A stretch of DNA of 64,000 nt, taken from assembly GCF_050947875.1 (NCBI RefSeq), contig NC_134573.1, positions 36,209,115 through 36,273,114 of the forward strand. Reading direction: 5' to 3'. The position numbers and the translations under genes were made by a program. This DNA comes from Dermacentor variabilis. Lineage: Eukaryota > Arthropoda > Arachnida > Ixodida > Ixodidae. A model generated the notes under the pieces. The model had not been told where the DNA came from and searched no databases. It was given only the letters and a program-made list of their open reading frames with translations. Positions within the stretch are counted from its first letter, which is position 1; each line of letters opens with the position of its first letter. Shown here in pieces: positions 1-10,556 of the stretch.

Positions 1-690
1 TTCTTTCTCTCTAACATGATATCAGTCATGCTGATAATTCTTACTATTCGCACGTATTGAATGCAATCAAATGAAAATGCATCCCGCCTGCTAATCTCAC
101 AAATGTTAACGCAACCTTATTCTTCTACAACATACGTTACGTTTGCGAAAAGTTCACAGAGATAATGGCAAGCAGGCAGTACTGCCTTCAGCAATTAGCC
201 TCTGGAACTCATAGCCTGTGTTCACTCAAACTTGCTAAGCCATATAACTTGGCATCATTCAAAATCAGGTGGAAGAATAATTTAACGCAACTAGCTGTCA
301 AACTATTTTTTTCATATCGCTAGTTTGCATAATTTCTAGCGGGTATGCTCAATGCGAATGTTTGTACTATTTGATGAAATTTAGACTGTTTGCTTATTCA
401 TTGTTAGAATTTATCGGTGTGTATTTCGAAGACGCTTCCTTGCGAGTTCTATAAACAATTACTGTTTTATATTTTTCTTATTTAGCGATGAATGTTTATT
501 TCTTATTGATATACTTAAATATGTGCCTACTTTTGCGCTTATTGCAAATATCTCTTTTTGAATGGCAGCTGTTGCAGACTCACCTGCCGAGTAATTAACC
601 GATGTCGTTCTCATGGTAGGTCCCACTGAAAGTTTTCACTTTGGGACCTCCTGCTGTAAGGCTTCTACATTAATACACATATGTTGCTTC
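1..690 (+). mobile_element. 3' end of a CR1-like LINE (relic)
   Basis: Around 170-225 the plus strand reads VLPSAISLWNS, the conserved C-terminal motif after the reverse transcriptase of CR1/Jockey-type LINEs. An AT-rich 3' untranslated region follows, ending near a short hairpin, AGGTCCCACTGAAAG, with its partner CTTTGGGACCT at about 624-651. Several stops and frame changes show it is dead. The rest of the element lies before base 1. The clade is inferred from the motif only. Confidence 0.5.
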
Positions 691-1483
691 ATGACGTGAC
701 AAAGAACTGAAGTTCTTTTCTACAAAATCAGATACTGTAAGGAAAGTCAGATGACAAAAAATAAGTGATCTAGGACGCCGTTTTGTGGCGCCCTAGGGAA
801 AGTGATAATGAACAGTTTAAAACAATAAATTTTTATCGATTCGTGAGAAAATTGCCAAGCGGTGTTATCGTAAGCCAATATAGTCTTATGGCTGATTGTT
901 TTAAAATAAAACGACCGTGACCTTCACAATCAAAGGCCTTAGAAACTTAATATGCAATCTATTCCTATGGTACTGTTCCTCTACAATGCAGGTCAGTAGT
1001 AAATTCAAAAAGTTTAGTGTCACAAAAAAATACCTGCAGGTCACACGCTGACTAGAAAAAAATTACTGTTACACTCCGGATAAGTGTAAATATGAGGGAG
1101 TATTATAAGCTCAATCATTTTGCTTCAAGTGCATGTCATGAAAATGAGGATAGAGTTTCCAGGCGAATCTTTACTTGAATATTTATGGACTGGCACCATA
1201 TCGTTATCTTCCAGACTGTGGTTAACTTTCCAGTAAAAGTGATTAGCTAAAGAAGGTGGAACAAGATATACTTGATACTGATGCTTGCAACACATTAAAA
1301 ACTGGAGCTGATATTGGCAGCACCAAAAGGAGATACTTTAACGATTTCCAATACTTAAGAAATAACATGGAGCATATTATTTAATGTCGTATTGCAAGAA
1401 GGTCATCATCAATACTGAAGACACACGATAAGAGGAGTTGAAGCATATGGACAATTTTGTTTTTATAGTGCGAGGATATCTGT
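691..1483. other. AT-rich spacer, nothing recognised
   Basis: No coding exon, RNA gene or repeat boundary that I can support. It lies downstream of the last exon found of the minus-strand gene and could be intron of that gene. Confidence 0.4.
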
Positions 1484-1952
1484 AGGGATGTGCGAATAAT
1501 GATCTTTGAGAACGAATCGAATAAGAATTGAATGGTACGCGAAGCAATTTGAATGTAATATCGAATAGCTTTTAATGTTAAACAGCCGTTATCACAAATA
1601 TTGTAAGTCGATGTTCACCTATCCAAAGTTAGCAAGTGGCGGTCGTTACTTATTATCTAACGCTGTATATTAAAATCACAAACAAAACCTTAGGTGCAAG
1701 CAGGTATTATCTTCGCATGAAGATGACTCTTGAGAGAGCGCGAATTATCGCTGTATAAGCTGTAGCCTAAGCGACGTAGCCTCTCGGTTCAAAATTTACC
1801 ATTCATTTACTCGAATTTTATGTAGTATGTTTGGGCGCAGTTCCCGCTTGAAATGTTGGAAAAGTATTTAAAAAATATTCGAATTTACGAATAGTGACAA
1901 TCGCAGAACTAATCCAAGTGGACTTTATTCTATTCGTTATTCGCACGCTCCT
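1484..1952. repeat. AT-rich element with terminal inverted repeats
   Basis: The left end AGGGATGTGCGAATAA is matched, inverted, by the right end TTATTCGCACGCTCCT, so both ends read AGG(G/A)..GTGCGAATAA inward. Internal segments GAATCGAATAAG and ATTCGAATTTACGAATAG also pair loosely. Short inverted ends and lack of coding capacity suggest a foldback or MITE-type element. No target-site duplication was identified with confidence. Confidence 0.5.
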
Positions 1953-1958
1953 GAAATC

Positions 1959-2454
1959 TAGTGACTGCCACAATCAGGGCTTATTAATTCCGAGTCCTTC
2001 TTAGGCTTATTCCTAAGTTTTGTCAAACAACTATTGCGTGGGAGCAGCTACTGCGTAAGAGCACATTTGAAGGCATTCTCCCCACTTGTCCCAAACATAC
2101 CACGAACGAGAATTTTTTGGTGTTTATAACGACGCTTCTCTTTATTTCTGAGCCGGCGCAAAGCCTTGGTAAACGACGACTTAGTTTTATAATTACCTAC
2201 CGTTATCAAAAGCACGTACTATATTGATATTGTTCACATTTGATTTCTGAATGGAATTCGCTTTTCTTCAACGACTTACTATCAAAAGAATGTAATAGCA
2301 AGTTATTAAGAAAATGTCTAAAGATCCGTGATAAGGGCGTTGTAGAGGGCTTTAATAAGCTCTCTGTTGTTTCTATACCGTTCTTGCAAGAGGCAGCCGT
2401 AGGTCAAAAATAACTTGTACTAAGGTGTTATAAAGTTTCCGCGTGCCCACTTTC
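1959..2454. other. Spacer; partly the flank of the following repeat
   Basis: No gene seen. From about 2320 onward the sequence may already belong to the dispersed repeat that is clearest at 2455-2740. A short antisense reading at 2371-2395 resembling TAASC was considered as a protease active-site motif and dismissed. Confidence 0.35.
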
Positions 2455-2740
2455 ACGTTCTGGTCCCCTCGTCTTGGGAATGAAGCTCAGAGACGTCGGA
2501 CGACAGCGCTTGTTTCCTCTGGTAATCTCTCTCTTTAAAACCAGCCGCCAGCGACAACACCCACACGTGACGTCACTGCACTAACCCTTTAAAATTAACA
2601 CGCCGAGGATGACGAGGCCGCCTTTGACGAAGATAGGTCCTCCTATCGAAACGTTGGCCAGCCTTTCTCAGGCACCTTATCCCTGTTTACAAACTTTATA
2701 CCACAGTGTGCTACTCCATCTGTCAGCCCCTTTCTTGTTT
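2455..2740 (+). repeat. Dispersed repeat, copy 1, with hammerhead-like motif
   Basis: About 280 bases are closely similar to 27712-27995, which lies in an insertion in a Gypsy element. Shared segments include GATGACGAGG, GACGAAGATAGGTCCTCC, GTTGGCCAGCCTTTCT and CACAGTGTGCTA. The best conserved part (2621-2659) can fold as the core of a hammerhead ribozyme: TTGACGA, a six-pair stem GATAGG/CCTATC with loop TCCT, then GAAAC. Such motifs are known in Penelope-like elements and retrozymes. The assignment to a Penelope-like element is a guess from the style of the sequence. Confidence 0.55.
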
Positions 2741-2745
2741 TGTGG

Positions 2746-5516
2746 AGTACTAAGGTGTGGTCACTTAACTCATTCAAATAATCTACGTGGCCAATTGTTT
2801 CACGTAAAATTTGAATAAGGTCTGATACCTAAATTCGGACTACGAGTGGGCTAAATAGTAGCCTGAGAATAGTTAAAGTATCCAGGTAATGAAGTAAATG
2901 AAGTTACAACAAGAACACAATGGCTCTCACTCAATAAGTGGAAGCTTAAGATTACCAAAGAGATACACTGCACGAGCTTTAGAGATTTTGGTGGCATTAC
3001 AAATGCTGCTGCGCGACTCTAGTAAAATGGACTGATGAGAATTGGGAGGGTTTCTAAATGTTTCTAAAGGGAAACATTCTGCTCCGAAAGACACCCATCT
3101 TTTAAGACGATTACGCCATCGATATGACAAGGCAGAGAATGGTTATACAGTGCTAGGTGCTTGTACCCCTACTTTCTTAGGTAGCTAATGGCTAAATTTT
3201 GTGCTAGCAAAATGAATGAAACTTTTCTTGATAGATGAGACAGATCTCAATTATTCTTCACATAGTTTCTAAACGTCATAACGTGAATTCATATTTCCAC
3301 CATTTATTTTTTCTGTAATGAATAGAGTCTCTAGTAAAAATGTCCATCTAATCTCAAATAATCTGGCGAAAATGTACACAGAGTTTACAGGCCGACGGCT
3401 GTCTAGCAAGAACTGACATCTGACGAGAATGTGCCATGTGATTCATATTGATATACCTGACGAGGATATTCCCTAGATAAGCAAGAATTATAATTTTCTT
3501 TCGGCTTAGAAATTCTGCCTTAACTGTATACAGCTAGGTACCAACCGTAAATCTTTTATATTAGTACTGAAGCCTGTTATGTGATTTGTCATCGCGCCTA
3601 GTTAAGCTATCACCAAACGTGGTATTTAGCTTTGGAGAGAAATAAAGTAACAAATAAAGAAATGCTAGAAAAGATGAAGGCAAAATTACCAGGCCGAGTC
3701 TGTGAGGGCATCTTTTCTTGAACGCCGACGAGGCATCAAGACGCACGGAGATCTTGGAACTTGAAGCCTCCTTACAGGAAGGAATCTCACAGTTCTCAAA
3801 ATTATTTTTCGGTGTTGTCCCTGTGTGGCGTATTTCGCAGACATGCGTGATGCGGCCTCCTTTCTCCCTGCATCTCACGTACACTAGCACACTCAGATAA
3901 TCCGCTGCTTATAATGCTGCTAACACGAAGACGCCAGGAGTTGTGGTGCTACCTCAAAATGTCTGAGTGTCACGTCACCAAGCACTCGCCTTGGCAACGT
4001 CACAGCTAAATTAAAATGAATTTCTGTGGTCTTACTTGGAAAAACCGTGACTAAATAAGCAGGCGCGTCGTAGTGAGCTCCTTTAACGTGCACCTAAATC
4101 TAATCTATGTACACGGACATTTATGCACATCACTTTTACATGAATACGGCTGCCGCGGCTGGGACTGAATGAGTCAGCCCGACCTGTGCCAAGCAAGGTA
4201 ACTGGGCTAGCAACAATGGGGTTTTGTTTCCACTTCTGGATTTTTCTTTGTGTCTGCATACCGTTATTTTCTTCTCCGGTTGTCCCTGCATGATCTTCCT
4301 CAAGATTTATCATTGCCTTTTATGTTCCTCTTGGGAAAAATACATTTCCAGCGCTGTGGCCGCGTCTTGCCACTGTCTCTCGTCCCCTTTCGTGCACTAA
4401 AAAACCGCAGTTATGGAAAACCGACACGCCTTAATCTACGCTCTTTCAAGTTACGTTTCCGGCCCGAAGGCTAGCTAAATAGAAACAACTAATCATTTCA
4501 GGCTTTAAAGAACTGTTAAATAGTACTTTAGTGAATTTCGCTTCAACAGCATCGTGTAGCGAAAGGAAAATGAAGGCCACATTCTCAAAGTTTTTTTTTG
4601 GGACATCATGACTTCAAAGTACTTTATAGAGTTTGGGCCATGGCGGCATTCTAACAGTCTGAAAAACATGCTTAATGTAGACTTTGGCTGTTGTAGAATA
4701 CAACATAGTCCATGTTGACGAAAAACTGGGTTGACCCGTGCCGAAGCCATCAGAATTCACATTACGACAAACTGATGTGGGGATTTGAAGGCGGTGTCGC
4801 CACCCGTCTTTCGGTTTTGCATGCTTTCTGCCTTTCAATGCATGCGGTGTGTAAGAGCGACTTTTTTCGTAGTGTAAATGAGTAGTTCAGTTATACAGCT
4901 GAACACAATTTTATCTTCAGTTTCAATTTTTTAGCGACTCATTGCCCGTAGGACTCTGCTAAACCTTCGGTACCATCCAGCTTGTCTCAAGACTCGCTTG
5001 CGAAAATGCTAGCTTTGGTGCTCTGGCACCCTCCGTCAAAGTTCTAGTTCCATATTAAAACTGGCATGATTTATTACATGGTTTGATGGGTCATACCAGC
5101 CTTGTCACCCGTCCATTATACACTGGCCACATGCATCGTATGCAGAGGCGACGCTATTGCGCCTGTAGGAGTAGTGTCATAGATGCGGAGGTCCATGTAA
5201 TGCTTTCAAAAATATACGTGCAGTAAATGTCCTTACACTCATTTACCGATACAAATGACATGAGAGGGAGCTACATACGCACTACAGAGTTTTGGAAGCG
5301 GAGAGTTGTGGAATATCTCTTAGAAAATGTCAGCTATGTGAAAAAAATGTTCCGCGCTTAGGGGGGCGAAAGTGGAGGTTAAGGAGGGTGAAATTGAGCA
5401 TTTCGCTTTGTGAATACACCAGCACCCTAATTCCTTCGCAAATAGTAAATTGTTCGTAATACTCTGATAACTTCATGTGCATAGGGCATGCGTTTTGATT
5501 CCACTTATGTACATAC
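2746..5516. other. Region 3' of the last exon found, with scraps of repeats
   Basis: This could hold the next protease exons of the complement-like gene, but I found no stretch resembling the LTAAHC, DIAL or GDSGG segments on the minus strand. At about 4078-4125 there is an antisense scrap of the Ruka-like SINE (TTTAACGTGCACCTAAATCT). At about 4340-4412 a segment CACTGTCTCTCGTCC...CACTAAAAAACC resembles one arm of the hairpin at 31133-31244. A cysteine-rich open stretch on the minus strand near 3760-3890 is discussed as a finding. Otherwise nothing recognised. Confidence 0.4.
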
Positions 5517-5671
5517 CTTTTCAGCATCGCCTATCAGTGTCATCTCGACCATCCAAGGCCAAGCCGTCACCACTTTATCCCCCTGAAAGATTCGTCCTTG
5601 GGGCGCTGAGTCGTCATGAGAGAAGCCGCTTGTGACGTTATGGCTGTAGCTGATTCCGCATTCGCCATAGT
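5517..5671 (-). CDS. Complement factor B/C2-like gene, linker and start of serine protease domain
   Basis: The exon has 155 bases, with acceptor TTGTGTCACGCAG and donor GAAAAG|GTATGT; phase 1 in, phase 0 out. It encodes YGECGIS, where the Cys fits the linker that ties the protease to the rest of the chain, a glycosylation motif NVTS, an acidic stretch, then GRIFQGDKVVTAWPWMVEM. That last segment matches the N-terminus of trypsin-like domains (R-IVGG...WPWxV), with IFQG in place of IVGG. The domain stops here; the exons for the catalytic His, Asp and Ser were not found between base 1 and 5516 and probably lie outside. VWA followed by a serine protease is the signature of factor B and C2. A convertase-type role in the tick complement-like pathway in haemolymph is inferred from the family. 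Confidence 0.85.
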
Positions 5672-5735
5672 CTGCGTGACACAACGCGTCATAATAGTCA
5701 CCATTGAAGAGCAGCGAGAATGTGCGAAAAAAAAA

Positions 5736-5800
5736 TTCACCTACAGCTAGGATAATTCCTAGGGCGAAATTTGAGCGCTGCTCTGTAGCTGTTTTCAAAT
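5736..5800 (+). repeat. Short dispersed repeat beside the protease exon
   Basis: The segment AATTCCTAGGGCGAAATTTG and its flanks resemble 47590-47655, with CGAAATTTGAGCGC identical and preceded by an A-run and a similar AT-rich stretch in both. It lies in the intron 65 bases upstream of the exon at 5671. The family is not recognised. Confidence 0.35.
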
Positions 5801-6078
5801 CGTGATATGCAAGTATGGAGGCATCGCAACGATCTCCCCACCAACTGGCACAGCTACGACGCGGGGCGCTATGGAGGCTATCCCAACTACCACGCACCAA
5901 GATTTAAAAGTATGCAAATGCCACGTAGCTGAACCCAACCATGGTAGTGTTGTTTGCCATCGCTTGGAGATACGCGGATAATTTTTGCGTTCATCCTAAT
6001 TAAATAATTAGTTCGAAGTAATTAAGGACCTTCTCAAATTTTACATTTAGACGAAAAGTGTTAAGAAGTAAGTTGTAT

Positions 6079-6307
6079 AGCAACATGAAAAACTCCCGAT
6101 ACAGCTTTCTGTTGCTCAATATGCGCTACATGAAAGTGTTTTTCCGAGCGTGAAGGAAGCGCGCGAATACACGCAACGTGCCTCGAGCGGCAAGTCGCGC
6201 GGCAATGTTGCGTGTATTCGTGGGGTTCTTCTTTCACGCTCGGAAAAACACCTTTACGTAGCAAGTATTTAGCAATAAACGCTGTATCGGAAGTATTTCA
6301 TGTTGCT
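6079..6307. repeat. Foldback element, 229 bp palindrome
   Basis: The first 27 bases (6079-6105, beginning AGCAACATGAAAA) are nearly the inverse of the last 27 (6281-6307). An inner pair, AAGTGTTTTTCCGAGCGTGAA and its inverse at about 6230-6253, is close to perfect, and GAATACACGCAAC pairs with GTTGCGTGTATTC nearer the centre. Most of the element can therefore fold on itself. It has no coding capacity. It resembles the foldback or MITE class; no duplication of the target was defined. Confidence 0.65.
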
Positions 6308-6686
6308 CCGCAGCTTTCTAGTTGGCACTCTTTATCAAGTATGGCAGAAGATTAATAATGATTTAAGACAGATAGTGTGATTGGGAGGAACGCGAAAAAA
6401 AATTCACAGGACCCCTGGTTATCCCTAAGACAACTTGGAGGCGAAAGATCAAATGCCGATGCATTAAAGACGGACAAATGACGTACGTATTCCCCCTCCC
6501 TAATTTGCTTAGACATCACACTTAATTCACTTAGTCCCCCTCTTACATCGCTTATTCATCAGTCTTTTTTCAACTGCTTTTATCTCGCCTGAGTCATCAA
6601 CTTATATCATCCACTTAAATACGGTAAGATTGCAGCTCGAAAATCAATATTCTACACCATTTTCACCCTTTCGTTCTGCCCTACAG
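6308..6686. other. Spacer and probable intron of the Harbinger relic
   Basis: No exon recognised. The last bases form a pyrimidine-rich tract ending CCCTACAG immediately before the Harbinger transposase exon at 6687, so part of it is likely an intron of that relic. Confidence 0.35.
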
Positions 6687-6818
6687 GTGTGCGATGCCAA
6701 CATGCGCATCGTGGACATCGATCCTCGTTTCCCTGGATCCTGCCAAGACTCGTGTGGAGGCACTCGCTACTCTCAAGACGCCTTACCACTAACATTACAC
6801 GTGGCGGCTGTGCGATTG
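6687..6818 (+). pseudogene. Harbinger (HARBI1-like) transposase, 5' exon piece
   Basis: After a good acceptor (CCCTACAG) the plus strand reads VCDANMRIVDIDPRFPGSC, the start of the DDE nuclease core typical of PIF/Harbinger transposases (CDANMRI...DxxxPGS). Near 6755 the frame must shift by one base to continue as VWRHSLLSRRL and end RGGCAIG. The exon ends at a donor, ATTG|GTGTAG. The reading resumes at 14100 after what was a short intron now split by a 7.2 kb BEL insertion. The frameshift makes this a dead copy, and more N-terminal exons were not found. Family assignment is confident from the motif order across both pieces. Confidence 0.7.
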
Positions 6819-6828
6819 GTGTAGACTT

Positions 6829-6979
6829 TGTTGAAAATCAGGAAGCGGAGCCGAAGTTAAGAACGACTTTTTTATTCGACGCTTGTCAAACAACTAAAAA
6901 AATGCAGGCGCGCGCTAGGCTCCACGCTCGTTTCTAACTTCGGCTTCTTCACTTCTTTTTCGGAGCATAATATTTAACA
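6829..6979 (-). repeat. 3' LTR of BEL/Pao element
   Basis: The 151-bp segment is nearly identical to 13898-14047. Read on the minus strand it starts TGTTAAATATTATGC and ends TTTTCAACA, the TG...CA ends of an LTR. The flanking bases are gactt on the left and gacct beyond the other LTR, a 5-bp target duplication with one change. In this orientation it is the downstream LTR. Confidence 0.85.
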
Positions 6980-6984
6980 GCTCC

Positions 6985-9900
6985 CAGCCGAGAGAGAGAG
7001 AGAGAGTGAGAGAAATAACGTTTATTTGCACCCGCAAAAAGAGCCCCGAGGAGTCAAGAGTCTTCCTGTCTCTTCGGCTTACTCCTCCCCTTTCAGCTGG
7101 CTGATGCTCCTTGGAGCTCAGCGGTGTCCAGGGCCATGCGGATGACTTCTCTTCGGTCATCTTCCTTCGAGCTGGTCATTAAAGTCTCCCAGGATTGTCT
7201 ATCCCTATCTGGTTTATTTTATCTAGGACATGTCCATAGTATGTGGATCATGTCCTCCTTTGCCCCGCAGTGTTTGCAATTCATGTCCTCAATGCTATCG
7301 TGCCATCTCTACAGAATGTAGGGGTTGCAGATCACCCCCGCTTGGGGTTGCCTCCATGTTATCTCTTCTTGCGTACTTAGTTTCTTATGTGCCACTGGCA
7401 GTGCTTTCCTCCCCATTCTATAATAATCGAGAATTTCGCTGTAAGTGTTCATACCTTCTTCTTTTTGTAGGGGCTCCCTGGCTGTAGAGGCTGCATTCGT
7501 GTACCGGTATATAAGCTCTCGGGCCAATGCGTGCGCTTTCTCGTTGCCGGGCAAGCCTTCGTGGACAGGAGTCCATATAAGGTTCACTAATTCTTCTGGA
7601 ATTGGTCCTTTCTCCAATATGTTGAGCGCCTCTTTGGAGATTCTCCCGGTGGTATAATTCCTGATAGCTGTTTTGGAATCTGACACTATGATTTTCACCC
7701 CTTTTTGAGTCAAAGCTAGGGCTATGGCCACCTCCTCTGCAACCTCCACTCTGTTTTGCGGGGTACTGCAGCTCTATGAGTTCTCACCGTTAGCCTGTGT
7801 CGTCACTGAGACAAAACCTTGTCTGCTTTCATATTCTGCTGCATCCGTGTAGAACACCCCTTGCTTTTTATCTAGTGATTTTTGTAACGCTTTAACCCTG
7901 TCTTTCCTCTTGTCCTGGTGGTGACTGGGATGCATATTCTTTGGGAGTGGTGGCATGCATATCCTGTCTCTGGTTTGTGACGGGATGGCTCCCGTGTTTC
8001 TTACTTTGTTGTTAGTTTTGTATCCTAGTTTCTCTAGAATTCTCAGACCACCTCTGCTTTGCATTAGCCTCTGTTGCTGGGAGACTAGTGTGGCTTCGAT
8101 CAACTCTTCTAGGGTGGTTCAAATGCCCATGTTTAGTATCCTCTGCGTAGATGTGCATGGTGGCAGGTTTAGGGCTGTTTTAACTCCTTTCCTAATGAGG
8201 ATTTCTATTTTGTTTTTCTCGGCCCTTGTTAGGTTAAAGTACGGTGTTGCGTATATGATCTTGCTGATCGGGAAGGACTGTATTATCCTTAATAGGTTAG
8301 CCTCCCTCATGCCTGCCTTCTTGTTGGCGATTCTTCGGAGGAGTCGGCATGTTTGGCTTACGCTCATTTCAAACTTTCTAATCGTTTCCGTATTTCTTTC
8401 ATTGCCCTGAATGTGCATGCCTAGCACTCGTATAGCTTTTACTTTTGGAATCGCGTCCCCATTAACAGTGAGTTTTATCCCGTGGTTAGTGATTTTCTTT
8501 CGCATTTTCTGTGTACCGATGAAGAGAGCCTCCGACTTCGCAGCTGAACATTTAAGTCCGGCTTTTTCTAAGTGCTCTTCAATTATATTGATGGCCTTTT
8601 GCAGCGTTTCTTCTATGTGGGCGTCACTGCCTCTATTTATCCATAGGGTGAAGTCGTCCGCATAGATCGTATGTTCTAGCCCCTGTAAGTCCTTAAGTTT
8701 GTGCGGGAGTCCAATCATTACTATGTTAAAGAGAGTGGGTGAGAGCACAGAGCCCTGCGGTGTCCCCTTATTATTGAGCTCTATCCCTTTCTCCTCGATA
8801 CCCCCTAGACTGACCGTTACTGTTCTGTTAGTCAGAAAGTCCTTTATATACTCGTAGGTATGTCTCCCTACGTTTAGGCTATTCAATTGTTCTAAGATTG
8901 CCTTGTGGTCTACGTTGTCAAATGCTTTGGCCACGTCTGAGCCAACGATGGCTTTCGTGTCCTTTGTTTGGCGGTCGATAATTGGCTCTTTAAGCTGTAG
9001 CATGACATCGCACGCAGATAGGTGTGCTCTGAAGCCTATCATTGTGTCAGGGTATATGTCTTGGTCTTCCAAGTATCTGCTGATTCTAAGTTGTATCACG
9101 TGTTCCATTAGTTTCCTGACGCATGACGTGAGGGATATTGGCCTGAGGTTTTCGAGACTGAGCTTTTTCCCCGGTTTTGGAATTAGGACTAATTTAGCCT
9201 CCTTCCATTCTTTGGGGATTTTACCCTTCTCTCAACATTCTTGCATAAAATTCGTTAGGTTTACTATTGACTTGTCGTCTAGGTTCCTCAACATCTGATT
9301 GCTGATTCTGTCCGGTCCTGCAGCTGTTTTCGTTCTGAATCGATTCAGCTCGGCCCTGACTTCTCCTACCGTGACGGGGCTGTTCAAGAGGGGGTTCTCT
9401 TCGCCTTTGTAGTCCGGCAGTGTTTGTTGCGGACCACATTTGAGATATCTATCCTTAACTTCAGCGAACAATTGTCTATTACTCCCTTCGTATTTATACA
9501 CTAGTTTCTGCATGTTTCTACGCGTCTCTGATTTGCTGCTTTGGGGATCTAGTAGGTGCCTCAATAGTTGCCATGCATTTGATTTACCAATTTTGTGATC
9601 CATCTGTTCGCATATGCTATTCCAATTTTGTGTCGTGAGTTCGAGTGCGTATTCTTCAATCTCTCCGTTCACGTGCGCTAATGCCCTCCTAATGTTTCTA
9701 TCGCTTCTATTCTCTTTCAATTTTTGCTCTAGCTGCCTCTTTTTCCTCCATAATCCGACCATTTTCCGGTCTACTACCTCTTGCGTTTCGTCTGCCTCCA
9801 CCTTTTCGGTGGCCGCTTCAACCGCTTCCAAGAGGACTTTGCTCCAACTGCTTACATCCTTGAGCTCCACTTTTTCGGCACATTTCTGCCTTAAGAGGTT

Positions 9901-10530
9901 CCAATTTACCGCTTCGAGCTGCTTGGGTTTGGGAGTTGGCATGCCGTGTTCTACCACCGTCTCTATTATTCTGTCGTCGCTCCCCAAGTCCTCTCCCGTG
10001 TTACACCATCGTGCGGTTATGTGTCCCCCTATGAGAGTAAGGTCCGGTGTGGTGTCCCTGGAAACGCTATTTCCCTTTCTAGTCGGAATTTGAGGATCTG
10101 TTAGTAGAGTTAGTTCATGCTTGGAGATAGTATCCCATAATTCTCTGCCTTTTTGTTGCGAGGTCTCGTACCCCCAAGCCGTGTGTTGCGCGTTAGTCTC
10201 CGACTATGACTATGGGGCTATTCCCTGCAATGTTTTTGGACCTTTCGATGAGCTGTTCAAAGCCACAATTCTTTTTTTGCTTAGGAGAGCTGTATACGTT
10301 GAGAACGTATAGGCTTCTATATTTTCTTTTCCTCGGTGCTAGTTCAATTAGAACGTGATCAATCTTATTTGTGTCAGCTTCGTGTAGGACTGCTGCTAAG
10401 TTTCTTTTAACTAAAATAGCTGTCTGCCGATTCTCTCCTTGCCCAGTGTGCTTCTAACAAATGGCTTGAGCTTTGGGTATCTTTTGAGTCTGTCTGGCAA
10501 TCCTTCAAGGTAGATGATTGAAGTGCTAGT
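6985..10530 (-). mobile_element. I-clade LINE with endonuclease, RT and RNase H, slightly broken
   Basis: In minus order: a partial AP endonuclease (about 10500-9990) ending GSDDRII; a linker and the beginning of RT (9987-9232) with TAAGPDRISNQML; after one frameshift the RT core (about 9230-8119) with SDVAKAFDNVDH, GTPQGSVLSP and YADDFTLW intact; then RNase H pieces with VFYTDAAEY, VSDSKTAIRNY and a W-x-P-x-H-E-G-x-x-G-N-E-x-A block; then a final CKHCGAKEDMIHILWTC zinc motif near 7275-7220. A (TC)n tail follows at about 6990-7010. RNase H after RT points to the I group. It is 5' truncated and inserted in the BEL element just before its 3' LTR. Confidence 0.82.
8119..9230 (-). pseudogene. LINE reverse transcriptase core
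   Basis: This is the longest single reading frame in the window (329 codons from 9108; the frame is open from about 9230). All three catalytic aspartates are present: one in SDVAKAFD and two in YADD. The N-terminal part is out of frame by one base at about 9235, and a stop separates the RT from RNase H at about 8119. The good preservation of the active site suggests a younger copy than the other elements here. It catalyses target-primed reverse transcription in live relatives. Confidence 0.8.
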
Positions 10531-10556
10531 TCACTTGACAGCACATTACAAGGCAC

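Noticed and set aside
2371..2395. Minus-strand reading resembling TAASC, considered as the protease active-site His segment.
   Set aside because: It lacks His, has no splice signals, and lies by the dispersed repeat at 2455-2740 in a frame with no protease context.
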